NCBI GenBank assembly: GCA_945861575.1
Contig: CAMAVD010000014.1
Span: 1 to 42,054 of the forward strand
DNA length: 42,054 bases
Direction of reading: 5' to 3'
Origin: Akkermansia muciniphila
Lineage (GTDB): Bacteria; Verrucomicrobiota; Verrucomicrobiia; Limisphaerales; UBA11320
Shown here: in pieces, positions 15,934 through 26,000 of the stretch
Position numbering within the stretch: the first letter of the stretch is position 1
Layout: each line of letters starts with the position of its first letter
Position numbers and translations under genes: made by a program
The notes under the pieces: model-generated
Database searches by the model: none
What the model was told of the DNA's origin: nothing
Seen by the model: only the letters and a program-made list of their open reading frames with translations

Positions 15934-18900
15934 ATGGGCACAAACATTAGCCTGTTCCAGGTCCTGAGCGGGTCTGCCAGCAGGCCCATCGTCCTGCTCA
16001 TCCTCGCCACGGCTGTCTTGCATGTCACGCTCGGCGGCGCGACGGCAGCCTCACCGGAGGCGATCGCCCCACGCGATCAAGCCCCAACCAGTGAGGCCAC
16101 GAACACGCTAGGCTGGGAGGCCACTCGCAATGCACGCAAGGATTGGTGGAGCTTCAAGCCCGTTCAAGCACCAGCCGTGCCCAAAGTAAAGAACACAGCC
16201 TGGTCTGACCATCCGGTGGATCGCTTTCTTCTGGAGAAAATGGAAGCACGTGGGCTCAAACCTGCGGCCAGGGCCGACCGCGATTCCCTGCTCCGCCGCG
16301 CCACCTTCGCACTGACAGGGCTGCCTCCCAACTCGGACGAGATCGAGTCATTTCGCAGCGATTCTTCACCCGACGCCTATGAGAAGCGACTGGATGTCCT
16401 CCTCGCGTCACCTCGTTTCGGCGAGCGTTGGGCGCGCCACTGGATGGACTTAGTCCGCTATTGTGAATCGCACGGCAGCCAGGGCGACCCGGAACTGCCC
16501 ATGGCCTGGCGCTATAGGGACTACCTGATTCGCGCCTTTAACAGCGACGTGCCCTACAACCAATTCGTGCGGGAGCAGATCGCCGGCGATCTACTCCCGG
16601 ATCCACGTCTGAACTCGGCAGAAGGCTTGAACGAATCCAAATTGGGCATCGCGCATCTGCGCATGGTGGAACTAGGCTTCGTCCCTGTGGATGCCTTGGA
16701 CGATCAGGTCAAGGTGGTGGACAATCAGATCGACGTCTTCTCCAAGGCTTTTCTCGGGCTCACCGTTTCCTGCGCGCGTTGCCACGATCATAAATTCGAC
16801 CCCATAAGTCAGAAGGACTTCTACGCCCTCTACGGAATCTTCGCCAGCAGCCGTCCGGGCCAGGTCGTCGTCGACGTCCCAGAGCTGATTCGAACCAACC
16901 GCACAGAGCTTACCGCCTTGAAGCGGGAGATTCGCGCCGGTTTGGCCGAAGCGTGGGCAGCGGCAGCGGCCAGAATGGGAAGGGAGCTGCAAGAACAGGC
17001 GGCACAGCGCAGAGAGAAAGATCGCCTGGATGCGGAGATCCGCAGAGTCAGCGAGAGGGTCGCCCAAGTGGAATCTCGAGCGCGGGCCGAGCTAGCCCAA
17101 AAGAATAGCGCAGACGTTTCGACCCCACTGCCAAATCCGCTGGCGCAATGGAGTTTTGAAAAGGACTTGCGCGATTCTATCGGGGCGATGCACGGAAAAG
17201 CCTACGGTGCAGCAACCGTTCGCAATGGACGTCTGATCCTCACAGGCAATGACTCCTGGGTAGCCACCGACCCACTGAAGCAAAGTGTGAAGGAAAAAAC
17301 TCTGGAGGTATGGGTGACTCTGGCTGAGTTGGGTCAGAGAGGAGGGGGGGCCTTGACCCTGCAGACGTTGGATAGCGAGAACTTTGACTCGATCGTTTTC
17401 GGCGAGCGGGAAGCGGCGCACTGGATCGCAGGGAGCGACTTTTTCCGTCGCACACGTGACTTGGGCGGAGTTACTGAAACATCCAAGCCGGGAGAATGGA
17501 TCCATCTCGCGGCTGTTTATGGAGCCGACAACTCGATCACCCTCTACCGGAATGGAACCCTCTATGGGGGTAGCTACCAGCAAGGCAGTTTGCAGACTTT
17601 CGCAGCGAACCAAGCACGGGTGTTGCTGGGCAAGCGACACCTGGCCAATGGGATCACCTCCCTCGCCTGCGAGATCGAGGAGGCTCGACTTTACTCTCGA
17701 GCCCTTACGGCCACCGAAGTAGTCGCCTCCTTTCGCGCAGGCACCCTGCGAGTCGACGCCGCCACCTTGACCCGAGCGCTCACCCAGGACGAACTTCAAA
17801 AACGGTCAGCCCTTCTCGAAGAATTGGAACAGCTCCAGAGCGACCAGGCGAAGCTGATGAAGGACCTGTCCGCGCTCGAGATCTGGAAGACCTCCCTTGC
17901 GGAGGCTGTCAAGAACACCTCCAGCCCGCTTCAACCCTGGGCGAAGTTATCAGAGCTCAACGAGGCCGCATTCCAAGACGGCTGGAACGAACTGGCGAGC
18001 TACTGGAAAAGCGAGCTGGCCAACCGACGCGAGTTCAACCGAACAAACTTCACCCGAGTCTGGGATCTGCGCGGTGAGGATGCGGGCCGTTGGTTCATGT
18101 CCGACAAGAGTTCAGGAACAGCAGCGGCGGTTGGAGAGTTCTCCGTGGAGGCCAAAGGGGACCGGGTTCTGAGAGGGCTGTATCCGGCGGCGGTTCTCAC
18201 CCATTCCCTCACCCGGAAGCAGAACGGAGTCTTCACCTCCCCGCGATTCAAAGTAACCACGGACAACATCAGTGTTCGCGGGCTAGGAGAACGCAGCAGA
18301 GCACGGCTCGTGGTTGAGAACTACGCCATTGGCGGAGGCGGCCTCTACCCGGCCTCAGGTTTAGGTTCCGATGAGATGAGGTGGTTCCGAATGGATACCG
18401 CCTACCGCAAAGGGGCGCATGCCTATCTTGAGTTCATCACCGCCGATGATTCCCCGAACTCGGATGCTTCCGACGGCGGACGCGCTTACTTTGGGGCGGC
18501 AGAAGTGGTCTTTCACACGATCCCAGAAGCACCCAAAGAACTGCTAGTGCCCGTCGCCCACTTTCTCGCCGGCGGGCCACCGCGATCGGTTTCAGAGCTC
18601 GCTGAGCTCTACAGCCGCTCACTGAGCCTCGCCATCTCACAGTGGCGGGAGGGCAACGCCAGCGACGAAACCCTCACCTTCCTCGATTACTTCATCCGAC
18701 GAGACCTGCTGCCTGCCACACTAGCGCGCCTCCCGCAGCTTGGCAAAGCGGTTGCCGCCTATCGGGAGCTCGAGGAGAGAATTCCGGTTCCCCGTCGCGC
18801 GCCGGGGGTCCATGAAGCCGCCGCTTTCGATCAACCGCTGTTTGCGAGAGGTTCCATCACTCAGCCAGGCGACCCTGTTCCCAGGCGTTTCCTTGAGATG

Positions 18901-19803
18901 TTCGACGAGAGGGCGTTTCCGACCACCTTGAGTGGAAGACTGGAACTGGCCGAGAAGGTGGCAAGCCCGGAGAACCCGCTGACCGCACGTGTCATGGTGA
19001 ACCGTCTTTGGCATCATCTCTTCGGACGAGGCCTTGTCGGAACGGTCGACAACTTCGGACGCCTCGGCGAGAAGCCAACCCATCCGGAGCTCTTGGACTA
19101 TCTGGCCAGCTATTTTATCGAACACGGATGGTCCGTGAAGCAGACCCTGCGTCTTCTGATGACCTCGAAGGCGTTCCAGCAATCCGCGATTCCTTCCGCT
19201 GAGGCCCGTAGACTCGATCCGAGCAATGAGCTCGTTTCGCATGGGCGTGTGCGTCGACTGGAAGCAGAGGCGATCCGCGATGCCGTGCTGGCCACCTCGG
19301 GGCAGCTGGATCTGAAAATGTACGGCCCCGGTGTGAATGTCTACTATCTGGCAAAAACAGAGGGTGGGGGTGCCAAAGGGCCGCTGGATGGGGACAGGCG
19401 TCGCAGTGTCTATCAACGAATCCGACGCAACGCCGCCAATCCGTTCCTGGAAGCGTTCGACGCGCCCAAGCCGATGAGCACTCGAGGTAAACGGGATGCC
19501 ACCAATGTTCCCGCACAGTCGCTCACCCTGCTCAACGACCCGTTCATCATCGATCAATGCTCCAAATGGGCGAAGACGCTGATAGGAGAAGGTCGCGCCC
19601 GCGACTCGAGGGTCGAGAGCATGTTTCTGAAGGCCTTCGCTCGATCCGCGACTCCAGCGGACTTGACGGCTGCCCGAGAGTTCCTTGATGAACTCGCTGC
19701 CGAACACACCGTTCCCAGCAACGAAATACAAGCGAGCGAAGTGGTATGGAGAGACTTTGCGCAATCCCTTTTCTGCCTCAAGGAGTTCATCTATGTCGAA
19801 TAA
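15934..19803 (+). CDS. PSD1-type protein with LamG/concanavalin-like insert and coiled coils
   Basis: This protein has 1289 residues. The start at 15934 gives the signal [20 protein letters not shown]; an in-frame Met at 15877 inside the preceding gene is the alternative. There is no PSCyt1 domain. DUF1549 lies at about residues 85-310 ([34 protein letters not shown]), with CARCH at 280-284. A charged helical, probably coiled-coil segment follows at about 325-390. A LamG/concanavalin-like domain covers about 406-605 ([49 protein letters not shown]). A second coiled coil runs 620-655, then a jelly-roll-like part with [14 protein letters not shown], then DUF1553 at about 990-1285. The LamG insert suggests carbohydrate binding. 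The C-terminal LKEFIYVE codons contain the ribosome-binding site of the next gene. Confidence 0.92.
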   Translation: MGTNISLFQVLSGSASRPIVLLILATAVLHVTLGGATAASPEAIAPRDQAPTSEATNTLGWEATRNARKDWWSFKPVQAPAVPKVKNTAWSDHPVDRFLLEKMEARGLKPAARADRDSLLRRATFALTGLPPNSDEIESFRSDSSPDAYEKRLDVLLASPRFGERWARHWMDLVRYCESHGSQGDPELPMAWRYRDYLIRAFNSDVPYNQFVREQIAGDLLPDPRLNSAEGLNESKLGIAHLRMVELGFVPVDALDDQVKVVDNQIDVFSKAFLGLTVSCARCHDHKFDPISQKDFYALYGIFASSRPGQVVVDVPELIRTNRTELTALKREIRAGLAEAWAAAAARMGRELQEQAAQRREKDRLDAEIRRVSERVAQVESRARAELAQKNSADVSTPLPNPLAQWSFEKDLRDSIGAMHGKAYGAATVRNGRLILTGNDSWVATDPLKQSVKEKTLEVWVTLAELGQRGGGALTLQTLDSENFDSIVFGEREAAHWIAGSDFFRRTRDLGGVTETSKPGEWIHLAAVYGADNSITLYRNGTLYGGSYQQGSLQTFAANQARVLLGKRHLANGITSLACEIEEARLYSRALTATEVVASFRAGTLRVDAATLTRALTQDELQKRSALLEELEQLQSDQAKLMKDLSALEIWKTSLAEAVKNTSSPLQPWAKLSELNEAAFQDGWNELASYWKSELANRREFNRTNFTRVWDLRGEDAGRWFMSDKSSGTAAAVGEFSVEAKGDRVLRGLYPAAVLTHSLTRKQNGVFTSPRFKVTTDNISVRGLGERSRARLVVENYAIGGGGLYPASGLGSDEMRWFRMDTAYRKGAHAYLEFITADDSPNSDASDGGRAYFGAAEVVFHTIPEAPKELLVPVAHFLAGGPPRSVSELAELYSRSLSLAISQWREGNASDETLTFLDYFIRRDLLPATLARLPQLGKAVAAYRELEERIPVPRRAPGVHEAAAFDQPLFARGSITQPGDPVPRRFLEMFDERAFPTTLSGRLELAEKVASPENPLTARVMVNRLWHHLFGRGLVGTVDNFGRLGEKPTHPELLDYLASYFIEHGWSVKQTLRLLMTSKAFQQSAIPSAEARRLDPSNELVSHGRVRRLEAEAIRDAVLATSGQLDLKMYGPGVNVYYLAKTEGGGAKGPLDGDRRRSVYQRIRRNAANPFLEAFDAPKPMSTRGKRDATNVPAQSLTLLNDPFIIDQCSKWAKTLIGEGRARDSRVESMFLKAFARSATPADLTAAREFLDELAAEHTVPSNEIQASEVVWRDFAQSLFCLKEFIYVE
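19780..19785 (+). promoter_or_regulatory. Shine-Dalgarno AAGGAG inside the upstream coding sequence
   Basis: AAGGAG lies exactly 7 nt before ATG 19793 and is encoded by the Lys-Glu codons of the PSD1 terminal LKEFIYVE. Motif and spacing are the same as at 13066-13071. It fixes the DUF1501 start at 19793. Confidence 0.78.
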
Positions 19804-21262
19804 TCCATCACGATTTTCCATACAGCGCCCCGACTTGGTTTCCCGTCGTGCCATGCTGGCGAAGTGTAGCACCGGCTTCGGCCTCGTTGCCTTGTCCGGA
19901 CTCATGGGAGGCGGCAAATCTTTGGCGGACGCGCCTGCGCGGGAGATCGCTAATCCCTTTGCACCACGCCGGCCCCACTTCACCCCGAAGGTGAAGAGCG
20001 TCATCTTCTGCTTCATGTCCGGCGGCGTCTCACATGTCGATACGTTTGATCCCAAGCCACGCCTGAAGCGGGATCATGGCAAGCCAATGCCCGTGCCTGT
20101 CCGTGCGACCATGTTCAACGAGAACGGCAACATCATGGCCAGCCCATGGGAGTTTCGGAATCACGGAAAGTCTGGGCTGCCCATCAGCGAGCTTTTTCCC
20201 CATATCGCTAGCTGCGCGGATGACCTGGGTGTGATCCGTTCGATGACCAGCATCGCCAATGAACACGCTCAAGGGAACTACTTCATCCATACCGGTTTCT
20301 CATTCGCCGGTTTTCCAAGTGCGGGGGCTTGGACGACCTATGGCCTGGGAAGCGAGAACCAAAACCTGCCCGGATTCGTCGTTCTGAGCAGCGGGGGCGC
20401 CCCTCTGGGCGGTGTGAACATCTTCGGGAATGGATTTTTGCCCGCCGTCCACCAGGCTTCGTTTATTGATCCCAGCCAGAAGGAGCCGTTGCCCAATATC
20501 ACCCCTCGAGAAGCGGACGGGCTTCAGCGCAAGCGCCTTCGATTCATCGACCGATTGGATCAGCGCCATCTCGCCAGCCTTCATGGGGATGAGCAGGTTG
20601 ACTCTGCCATCCGCAACTATGAGATCGCCTACCGCATGCAATCGGCCGTTCCTGACCTGGTCGATCTGCGAGGCGAAAGCGAGGCAACGAAGCAGCTCTA
20701 CGGGATGGATTCGCCCGTCCGGGAAAAAGCCGAGTATGGCCGACAATGCCTGCTCGCTCGGCGGCTCGTTGAACGTGGGGTCCGGTTTGTAGAACTTACG
20801 TGTTTCGCGCGTCCCTCCGACCAGGGTCAAATCGGCAACCCGTGGGATCAACACGGCGGCCTGAAGACGGGACACACGGAAATGGCTTTCCAGGTGGATC
20901 AGCCCATCGCCGGTCTGATCAAGGATCTGAAGGCGCGTGGTCTCTTTGAGGAAACCCTCATCGTTTGGGCCGGCGAGTTCGGTCGCACCCCCTTCGCGCA
21001 GTCGAAAGACGGACGGGACCATAATCCGTTCGGATTCAGCGTCTGGCTAGCGGGCGGCGGAATCAAAGGCGGAACCGCCCATGGAGCCACCGACGAACTG
21101 GGCTACTACGCGGTGGAGAACGTCTGCACTGTCTATGATCTCTGGGCCACGGTGCAGCACCTGCTCGGCCTGGATCATGAACGGCTGACCTACCGTTTCG
21201 GCGGCCGCGACTATCGCCTCACCGACGTCCACGGCCACGTCATCCGACCTATCCTGGCATGA
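19793..21262 (+). CDS. DUF1501 domain-containing protein
   Basis: This 489-residue DUF1501 protein has an RR-type export signal, [20 protein letters not shown] (about residues 15-34). The start at 19793 is supported by AAGGAG 7 nt upstream and by overlap with the PSD1 stop; the in-frame Met at 19685 lies far inside the PSD1 gene. Motifs are [89 protein letters not shown] and [15 protein letters not shown]. The sequence is close in plan to the copy at 13079. It ends the 9694-21262 run; the next gene begins 128 bp later after a stretch with a small GCCGC-TTC-GCGGC hairpin (21358-21370). Confidence 0.93.
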   Translation: MSNNPSRFSIQRPDLVSRRAMLAKCSTGFGLVALSGLMGGGKSLADAPAREIANPFAPRRPHFTPKVKSVIFCFMSGGVSHVDTFDPKPRLKRDHGKPMPVPVRATMFNENGNIMASPWEFRNHGKSGLPISELFPHIASCADDLGVIRSMTSIANEHAQGNYFIHTGFSFAGFPSAGAWTTYGLGSENQNLPGFVVLSSGGAPLGGVNIFGNGFLPAVHQASFIDPSQKEPLPNITPREADGLQRKRLRFIDRLDQRHLASLHGDEQVDSAIRNYEIAYRMQSAVPDLVDLRGESEATKQLYGMDSPVREKAEYGRQCLLARRLVERGVRFVELTCFARPSDQGQIGNPWDQHGGLKTGHTEMAFQVDQPIAGLIKDLKARGLFEETLIVWAGEFGRTPFAQSKDGRDHNPFGFSVWLAGGGIKGGTAHGATDELGYYAVENVCTVYDLWATVQHLLGLDHERLTYRFGGRDYRLTDVHGHVIRPILA

Positions 21263-21390
21263 GACCGTCACAACAGCCTGCCAAGGCAGGGGTTCGACGG
21301 GCAACATCCGCCTGGAGCAGCACACTGCACAATCCAGGATAAAGTCCTAGAAAGTTTGCCGCTTCGCGGCCAAGACTGTCCCTACTCATT

Positions 21391-22980
21391 ATGAAACCAA
21401 TAGGCCTCGCCTCTCGATCCATTCAGCTTGCCGTGCTGACGCTGCTCATAGCCTGCGACCCGCGGCCGCTTCAGGGACTGACTCTAGACCTTCAACGCCG
21501 CGATCCTGTTACCGGATCAGTCACCCTCCGGACCGAAACCGTCGATCCCAAGCGTGTGGGTGTCATCGCCGTGGACGTGTGGAACTATCACTGGTGCAAA
21601 ACGGCTACCATGAGGGTCGATGCCTTTGTGCCTCGCATGAACAAGGCACTCGATGCCGCTCGTGCGATGGGCATGACAGTGATGCTCTGCCCGAGCGACG
21701 TGGTGGACAACTACGGGGGCTACCCGCAGCGCGAGGCGATCTTCGCCCTGCCCAAAGTCGAGGTGCCGTCCGTCGTCAACGTGACCTGCCCACCCGTTCC
21801 CGATGCCGGCGGATGCGCGTGCGGACGCGAGCGCTGTGGGGGAAACTTCGGCTGGGATGGCATGCATCCGGCCTTACGGATCGACGAGGCGGATCTCATG
21901 CCAGACACCCAGGCAGAAGTTTACGCCATCTGCAAGAAGATGGGGCTAACCCATCTGATCTATGTCGGCTTTCACACTCAGGTTTGCCTACTCGGCAAGC
22001 CCATGGGACTGCGGGCGATGAAATCGGCGGGACTTCAGTGCGTCCTGGCACGCGATATGACGGACGCGCATCCTGGATACGATCCGTCCCGCAACTTCAC
22101 CCCTGATCTGAACACCGAACAAGTCGTGGAGCATTTTGAGAAGCATCTCGCTCCCACCATTCATTTCGAGGCAGAACTCACCAAGCTGGGAAAATGGGAT
22201 CCGAACTGGGTGGTCGATCCGGTCCGCATCGCTCCCTGGGGCACCCTCATGCGCCCGCACCTATTCGAGCAACCCATCACCGTCACCCTCACGGCTCCCC
22301 TCCAGCCAGGCGCTGAGATTCGATACACCCTGGACGGCTCACATCCAACCTCGGCTTCCACCCTCTACCTTAAGCCATTGGTGTTTACGAATGCGACGAC
22401 GCTAAGAGTCACGGCCTTTAGAGACGGGCGGGCGGTTTGCCTGGAATCCGAGGGCTCCTTCGCACGGCTGGGACCGATGCCCCCAACGCCACAGATCGCC
22501 ATCGGCGACTTGAAACCCCTCCGCAATGTGGGCTTCGGTCACACCTACAACAATGTCGTCCGTTACTCAGGCAACACCCAAGCCCCTCAGAAGGATCGGT
22601 CAAACCTGGGTCAGCCTCTAAAAGTGAACCGGACAACCTATCAGACCGGCATGGGAGTTCATGCACCTTGCTCGTTGATGTATGAGATCAAGCCGGAATA
22701 CGAGCGCTTCGTCGGCTTGGCTGGGGCGGACGAAAATCTGATCAACATCAGCAACGGCTCGAATCTCGCGAAACACCCCAGCATCGTGTTTAAGGTGTTC
22801 ATCGACGGCAAGGAAGCCGCCAGGAGCCCCGTGATGCGCGTGGTTTCCACAGCGTGGCGCTTTGATGTGCCCCTCCCAGCAGGCTCCCGACAGATCAACC
22901 TGGTCGCGATGGATGCAGGCGACGGGTCCCGTCAGGATTTCGCCGATTGGGCCAATGCTGGTTTTATCGTCCGCAAGTGA
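21391..22980 (+). CDS. Isochorismatase-fold lipoprotein with chitobiase-C-like and NPCBM domains
   Basis: This 529-residue protein has a lipobox-like LLIAC near residue 22, so it is probably a lipoprotein. The cysteine-hydrolase (isochorismatase) domain spans about 50-250, with probable catalytic Asp62 in VIAVDVWNYHWC and Cys199 in GFHTQVCLLG. A Cys-rich insert (Cys133, 142, 144, 149, including CACGRERC) precedes the HPALRID segment. A beta domain resembling the chitobiase/hexosaminidase C-terminal fold follows (about 288-350, IRYTLDGSHPTSASTLYLKP). Last comes an NPCBM-type carbohydrate-binding domain (about 375-529, YQTGMGVHAPCSLMYEI). The hydrolase part suggests amide or ester cleavage and the tail sugar binding; neither substrate is known. 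It lies directly upstream of a larger gene whose first domain is a paralogue. Confidence 0.88.
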   Translation: MKPIGLASRSIQLAVLTLLIACDPRPLQGLTLDLQRRDPVTGSVTLRTETVDPKRVGVIAVDVWNYHWCKTATMRVDAFVPRMNKALDAARAMGMTVMLCPSDVVDNYGGYPQREAIFALPKVEVPSVVNVTCPPVPDAGGCACGRERCGGNFGWDGMHPALRIDEADLMPDTQAEVYAICKKMGLTHLIYVGFHTQVCLLGKPMGLRAMKSAGLQCVLARDMTDAHPGYDPSRNFTPDLNTEQVVEHFEKHLAPTIHFEAELTKLGKWDPNWVVDPVRIAPWGTLMRPHLFEQPITVTLTAPLQPGAEIRYTLDGSHPTSASTLYLKPLVFTNATTLRVTAFRDGRAVCLESEGSFARLGPMPPTPQIAIGDLKPLRNVGFGHTYNNVVRYSGNTQAPQKDRSNLGQPLKVNRTTYQTGMGVHAPCSLMYEIKPEYERFVGLAGADENLINISNGSNLAKHPSIVFKVFIDGKEAARSPVMRVVSTAWRFDVPLPAGSRQINLVAMDAGDGSRQDFADWANAGFIVRK

Positions 22981-23017
22981 GATGTCACATCTCAACAGGC
23001 GCCTCCCATACAGCCTC

Positions 23018-26000
23018 ATGAAATCCACATTCCGCCTTACCCTGATCGTCCCGACGCTGCTTGTTCTTTCCTGCGTCCTGCCGGGTTCTTCTGCCGAGTC
23101 AATCACCTTGCATACCCGCGGCCGGGCGCGCAGCGCTGCCGACACCAACACAGTCGACGTTATCGAGAAGCAGGTTCAATGGAACCCAGCCCAGACGGCC
23201 GTAGTGATCTGCGATATGTGGGACAAGCATCATTGTCCCGATGCCACCGAACGCGTTGGTGAAATGGCCCCACGCATGAACGAGGTGCTGAAGGCCGCTC
23301 GTGCGAAAGGGATGCTCATCATTCACTGCCCGAGCGACACCTTGGGATTCTACAAGGATCATCCAGGGCGGAAGCTCGCCCAAGCCGCTCCAAAAGTTGA
23401 AACCAAGGTGCCACTTCAAGGCTGGTGCTCCCTCAATGGCGTCAAAGAACCCGCTCTGCCCATCGACGATTCCGATGGCGGCTGCGACGGTTGCCCGGAG
23501 TGTCCGTCCTATGGCGCGTGGAAGCGCCAGCATCCGGCCTTGGAGATCATGGACGGCGATGCGATCACCGATTCCGCCGAGGCGTTCTATCTCATGCGCC
23601 AGCGTGGGATCACCAATGTGGTCATTATGGGGGTGCACATCAATATGTGCGTCCTTGGGAGATCATTCGCCATCCGGCAGATGGTCGCGCAGGGACAAAA
23701 CGTCCTGCTCGTGCGGGATCTAACGGACTCGATGTACAATCATCGGATGCGCCCCTACGTCTCGCACTTTCGCGGCACTGAGCTGGTGGTGGAGCATATC
23801 GAACAGTTCTGGTGCCCCAGCATTACGAGCACCGACTTCCTGGGCGGCCAGCCGTTCCGGTTTAAGGAAGACGTAAAAAAGCGGATCGCGATGGTGATTG
23901 GCGAGAACGAGTATCACACGTGGGAAACACTGCCCGAGTTTGCCCGAAAGGAGCTCGATTGGCGCGGCTATCAGGTGTCGTATGTCCTGGCTTCACCCAC
24001 AGACGGCGATCCGAACTTTAAGAACTTCGAGGCCATAAAAGAGGCGGATCTCGTGGTGGTAAGCGTCCGACGTCGCACCCCTCCGAAAGCGATGATGGAT
24101 CTGCTCCGCGAACATATCGCCGCAGGAAAACCGGTGGTGGGCATCCGCACCGCCAGCCATTCCTTCGCCGCTACGCCCAGCAGCGCCGACTTCTCATCCT
24201 GGAACCACTTTGACGCGGAAGTGCTCGGTGGCCGCTACGAGGGTCACTACAATAACAAGCCCCCAACCGCTCCACACAGCGTCATCGAAACCGTCCCGGC
24301 AAGCGCCTCCCATATCGTTCTCACCGGTGTGAAGTCCACCCCGTTTCTGGTAACCTCGCATCTCTACAAGAACCGCGGCCTAGCCTCCACCGTGATGCCG
24401 CTCCTGCAAGGGCGGGTGGAAGGGCAGGATGTCGTCGAACCCGTGGCGTGGGTGAATACCGCAGAGGATCGACGAGTTTTCTACACCTCACTGGGAAACC
24501 TAGATGACTTTCAACTCCCTGCCTTCCGCCGCTTGCTCCTGAACGGCATCCTGTGGTGTCTGCACGACCCGCTGCCACCACCCGCTCCGGAACCTGCGTC
24601 CAAATCCACTAAACCGCTCCCCCCCCCGCCAACCGCCCCGGCAAAGGCTCCTGCACAGCCTATCCCCGCCGCTCCTCCCCGGGATCTGCCGCAGGAAGCC
24701 AACGCGCCCGCCCTCAGTCCAAAGGAAGCTCTGGCGGGCTTCCAGGTCGCCGACGATCTCGAGTGGGAACAGCTCCTGACCGAACCTCAAATCGCTCAAC
24801 CGGTCTTCCTCAATTTCGATGAACGAGGTCGTATGTGGGTGGTAGAGTACAGGCAGTATCCGTCGCCTGCGGGCTTGAAGAGGGTGAGCCACGACAGCGT
24901 CTGGCGCTCGGTGTACGACAAGGTACCCCCGCCCCCACCGCACCACTACAAGGGAGCTGACAAAATCACGATCCATGAAGACACGGATGGCAATGGAACA
25001 TTCGACCGGCACACCACCTTCCTCGACGGGCTCAACATTGTCACCTCGGTGGAACGCGGACGTGGCGGGGTGTGGGTCCTGAATCCGCCCTATCTCCTCT
25101 TCTACCCGGATGCAAACAACGACGACGTACCGGACGGAGATCCCGAAGTTCGCCTCTCCGGCTTCGGCCTTGAGGACACCCACAGCGTCGCGAACTCCCT
25201 GCGCTGGGGCCCGGACGGATGGCTCTACGGCGCCCAAGGGAGTACGGTCACCGCCAATATCGTGGTGGCTGGTGCCGATGGAAAGCCCCAGAACGCCAAG
25301 CCGTTTTACTCTCAGGGCCAAAACATCTGGCGCTACCATCCCAAGAAGCGAGTTTACGAAGTGTTCTCCGAAGGAGGGGGCAACGCATTCGGCTGTGAGA
25401 TTGACAGCCAGGGACGGATTTTCTCGGGCCACAATGGCGGTGACACCCGCGGCTTCCATTATCTGCAAGGCGGTTATCTACAGAAGGGCTTCGAAAAGCA
25501 CGGCCCGCTCTCCAACCCCTACGCCTTTGGCTACTTCCCCGCCATGCCACATGGCAGTGAGCCTCGCTTCACCCACAACTTCATCATTTACGATCAGGGC
25601 GCTTTGCCCGCGCGTTACGCAGGCAAACTGTTCGGCATCGAACCTCTGCAAGGCCGCATCGTCGAGAGCGAGCTCCTGGTCGATCAATCTTCCTTTCGCA
25701 CGCGAGACGTTTCCCGCCCTGTGACCAGCACGGATCGTTGGTTCCGTCCGGTGGACATCAAGGTCGGTCCTGACGGCGCGGTCTATGTTTGCGATTGGTA
25801 CGACCAACAGGTGAACCACTTTCGCAATCATGAAGGCAAGATGGACAACAGCAACGGCCGGATCTACCGGCTGAAAGGCAAGGGAGCACAGCCACAACGA
25901 GCGGAGGATCTCTCCCGGCTCTCCACGACAGATCTGGTTGAGCGCCTCAAGCATCCCAACCGCTGGGTGCGACAGACCGCCTTGCGCCTGCTAGGGGATC

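Noticed and set aside
21263-21390. Possible terminator after DUF1501 (CCTGCC..GGCAGG and GCCGC-TTC-GCGGC hairpins)
   Set aside because: Stems are short and neither has a T-tract; they may be repeat fragments rather than terminators.
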